Source: Hyphomonadaceae bacterium
GTDB taxonomy: Bacteria > Pseudomonadota > Alphaproteobacteria > Caulobacterales > Aquidulcibacteraceae
Direction of reading: 5' to 3'
Assembly (NCBI GenBank): GCA_019753175.1
Contig: JAIELK010000010.1
Span: forward strand, 62,001 to 126,000
DNA length: 64,000 nt
This document shows positions 63,198-64,000 of the stretch, piece after piece; within the stretch, counting starts at the first letter, position 1; the number at the start of each line of letters is the position of its first letter. The position numbers and the translations under genes are program-made. Below the pieces are notes generated by a model. That model was not told the origin of the DNA and made no database searches. It worked only from the letters and a program-made list of their open reading frames with translations.

Positions 63198-64000
63198 GTG
63201 TACGACGTCGTCATTATCGGCGGAGGCCATAACGGCTTGACCTGCGCGGCTTACTTGGCCGCGGCGGGCCTTAAGGTCGTTGTCCTGGAGCGGAGATCGG
63301 TTGTCGGCGGCGCGGCGGTGACGGAGGAATTTCACCCCGGGTTCCGCAACTCCGTCGCTTCGTACACCGTGTCGCTGCTGAACCCGAAAGTGATTGCCGA
63401 TCTCGAGCTTCATCGGCACGGCTTGAAAATCGTAGAACGCAAGGTTTCCAACTTCCTCCCGCTCTCAAGTCGCGAGAGCTTGCGGTCCGGCCCTGGCCTC
63501 ACGCAAGCGGAAGTGGCTCGCTTCTCGCCGCGCGACGCAGCGCGATTGCCGGACTACGAACGTCGGCTGGAGGCCATTGCCGATGTCGTACGCGCGCTGC
63601 TCTTGCGGTCTCCGCCGAATCTTGTCGAGCGAGGCTTGGTCGCAGCTATCGAGGAGGCCATACGCGCAGCCCAGCTCAGCGGCGAACTTAACAAACTAGA
63701 TCTCACCGCCAAGCGCGATCTGCTTGATCTCTTCACCAAATCCGCCGGCGATTGGCTCGACTATTGGTTCGAGTCCGAACCCATCAAGGCCTTGTTCGGT
63801 TTCGACTCGATCGTCGGCAATTTCGCGAGCCCGTACACGCCTGGCAGCGCCTACGTGCTGCTGCATCATGTATTCGGCGAAGTGAACGGCAACAAAGGAC
63901 TATGGGGTCACGCGATCGGCGGCATGGGCGCCATCACGCAAGCCATGGCGGCGTGCTGTCGCGAGCGCGGCGTCGACATCCGCACAGACGCCGCAGTCAA
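63198..64000 (+). CDS. FAD-dependent oxidoreductase, COG1233/PYROXD2-like, truncated by window end
   Basis: GTG start; hand translation VYDVVIIGGGHNGLTCAAYLAAAGLKVVVLERRSVVGGAAVTEEFHPGFRNSVASYTVSLLNPKV...; open to position 64000; not in the ORF track because no stop is present. Confidence 0.9.
   Translation, partial: MYDVVIIGGGHNGLTCAAYLAAAGLKVVVLERRSVVGGAAVTEEFHPGFRNSVASYTVSLLNPKVIADLELHRHGLKIVERKVSNFLPLSSRESLRSGPGLTQAEVARFSPRDAARLPDYERRLEAIADVVRALLLRSPPNLVERGLVAAIEEAIRAAQLSGELNKLDLTAKRDLLDLFTKSAGDWLDYWFESEPIKALFGFDSIVGNFASPYTPGSAYVLLHHVFGEVNGNKGLWGHAIGGMGAITQAMAACCRERGVDIRTDAAV

Overview
The window is high-GC alphaproteobacterial chromosome, resembling Caulobacterales/Hyphomonadaceae in gene content. 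It is densely coding and mostly housekeeping. I see no CRISPR array, transposase, integrase or prophage. Main blocks: (i) a NrtR/NadQ-type NUDIX-wHTH regulator near nadABC, with two matching 21-bp palindromes in front of nadA; (ii) a cytochrome c oxidase cluster (ctaC, ctaD, ctaB, small ORF, ctaG, ctaE, DUF983, SURF1) running into thrC, an M16 peptidase and a GNAT; (iii) TPR protein, tldD, a tiny Lys-rich protein and a TonB-dependent receptor; (iv) aat, serS, tatCBA, scpBA, nagZ, SPOR, dgt, erpA; (v) xth, yacG, RNase E/G-like, maf, SDR, infA, LMW-PTP, UPF0262, DUF2948, murA; (vi) DUF898 plus M48 peptidase; (vii) a 1476-aa protein combining flagellin_IN-like modules with SBBP propeller-like repeats; (viii) TauE, hom, phaC, DUF1993, argC, rpsI, rplM, ctaA; (ix) gltD-gltB, a HAD-UbiA fusion and a PYROXD2-like oxidoreductase cut by the window end. 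There are two tRNAs (Thr-GGT and Pro-GGG). The items most worth a second look are the nadA double operator, the modular 1476-aa protein, the PHA synthase with a histone-like N-terminal tail, a frameshifted TonB-like gene, an inverted pair of REP-like elements that enters the predicted ctaB N-terminus, and small ORFs missing from the ORF track. I did not find a clearly novel multi-gene system. All family calls come from reading motifs and translations by eye; no searches were run.
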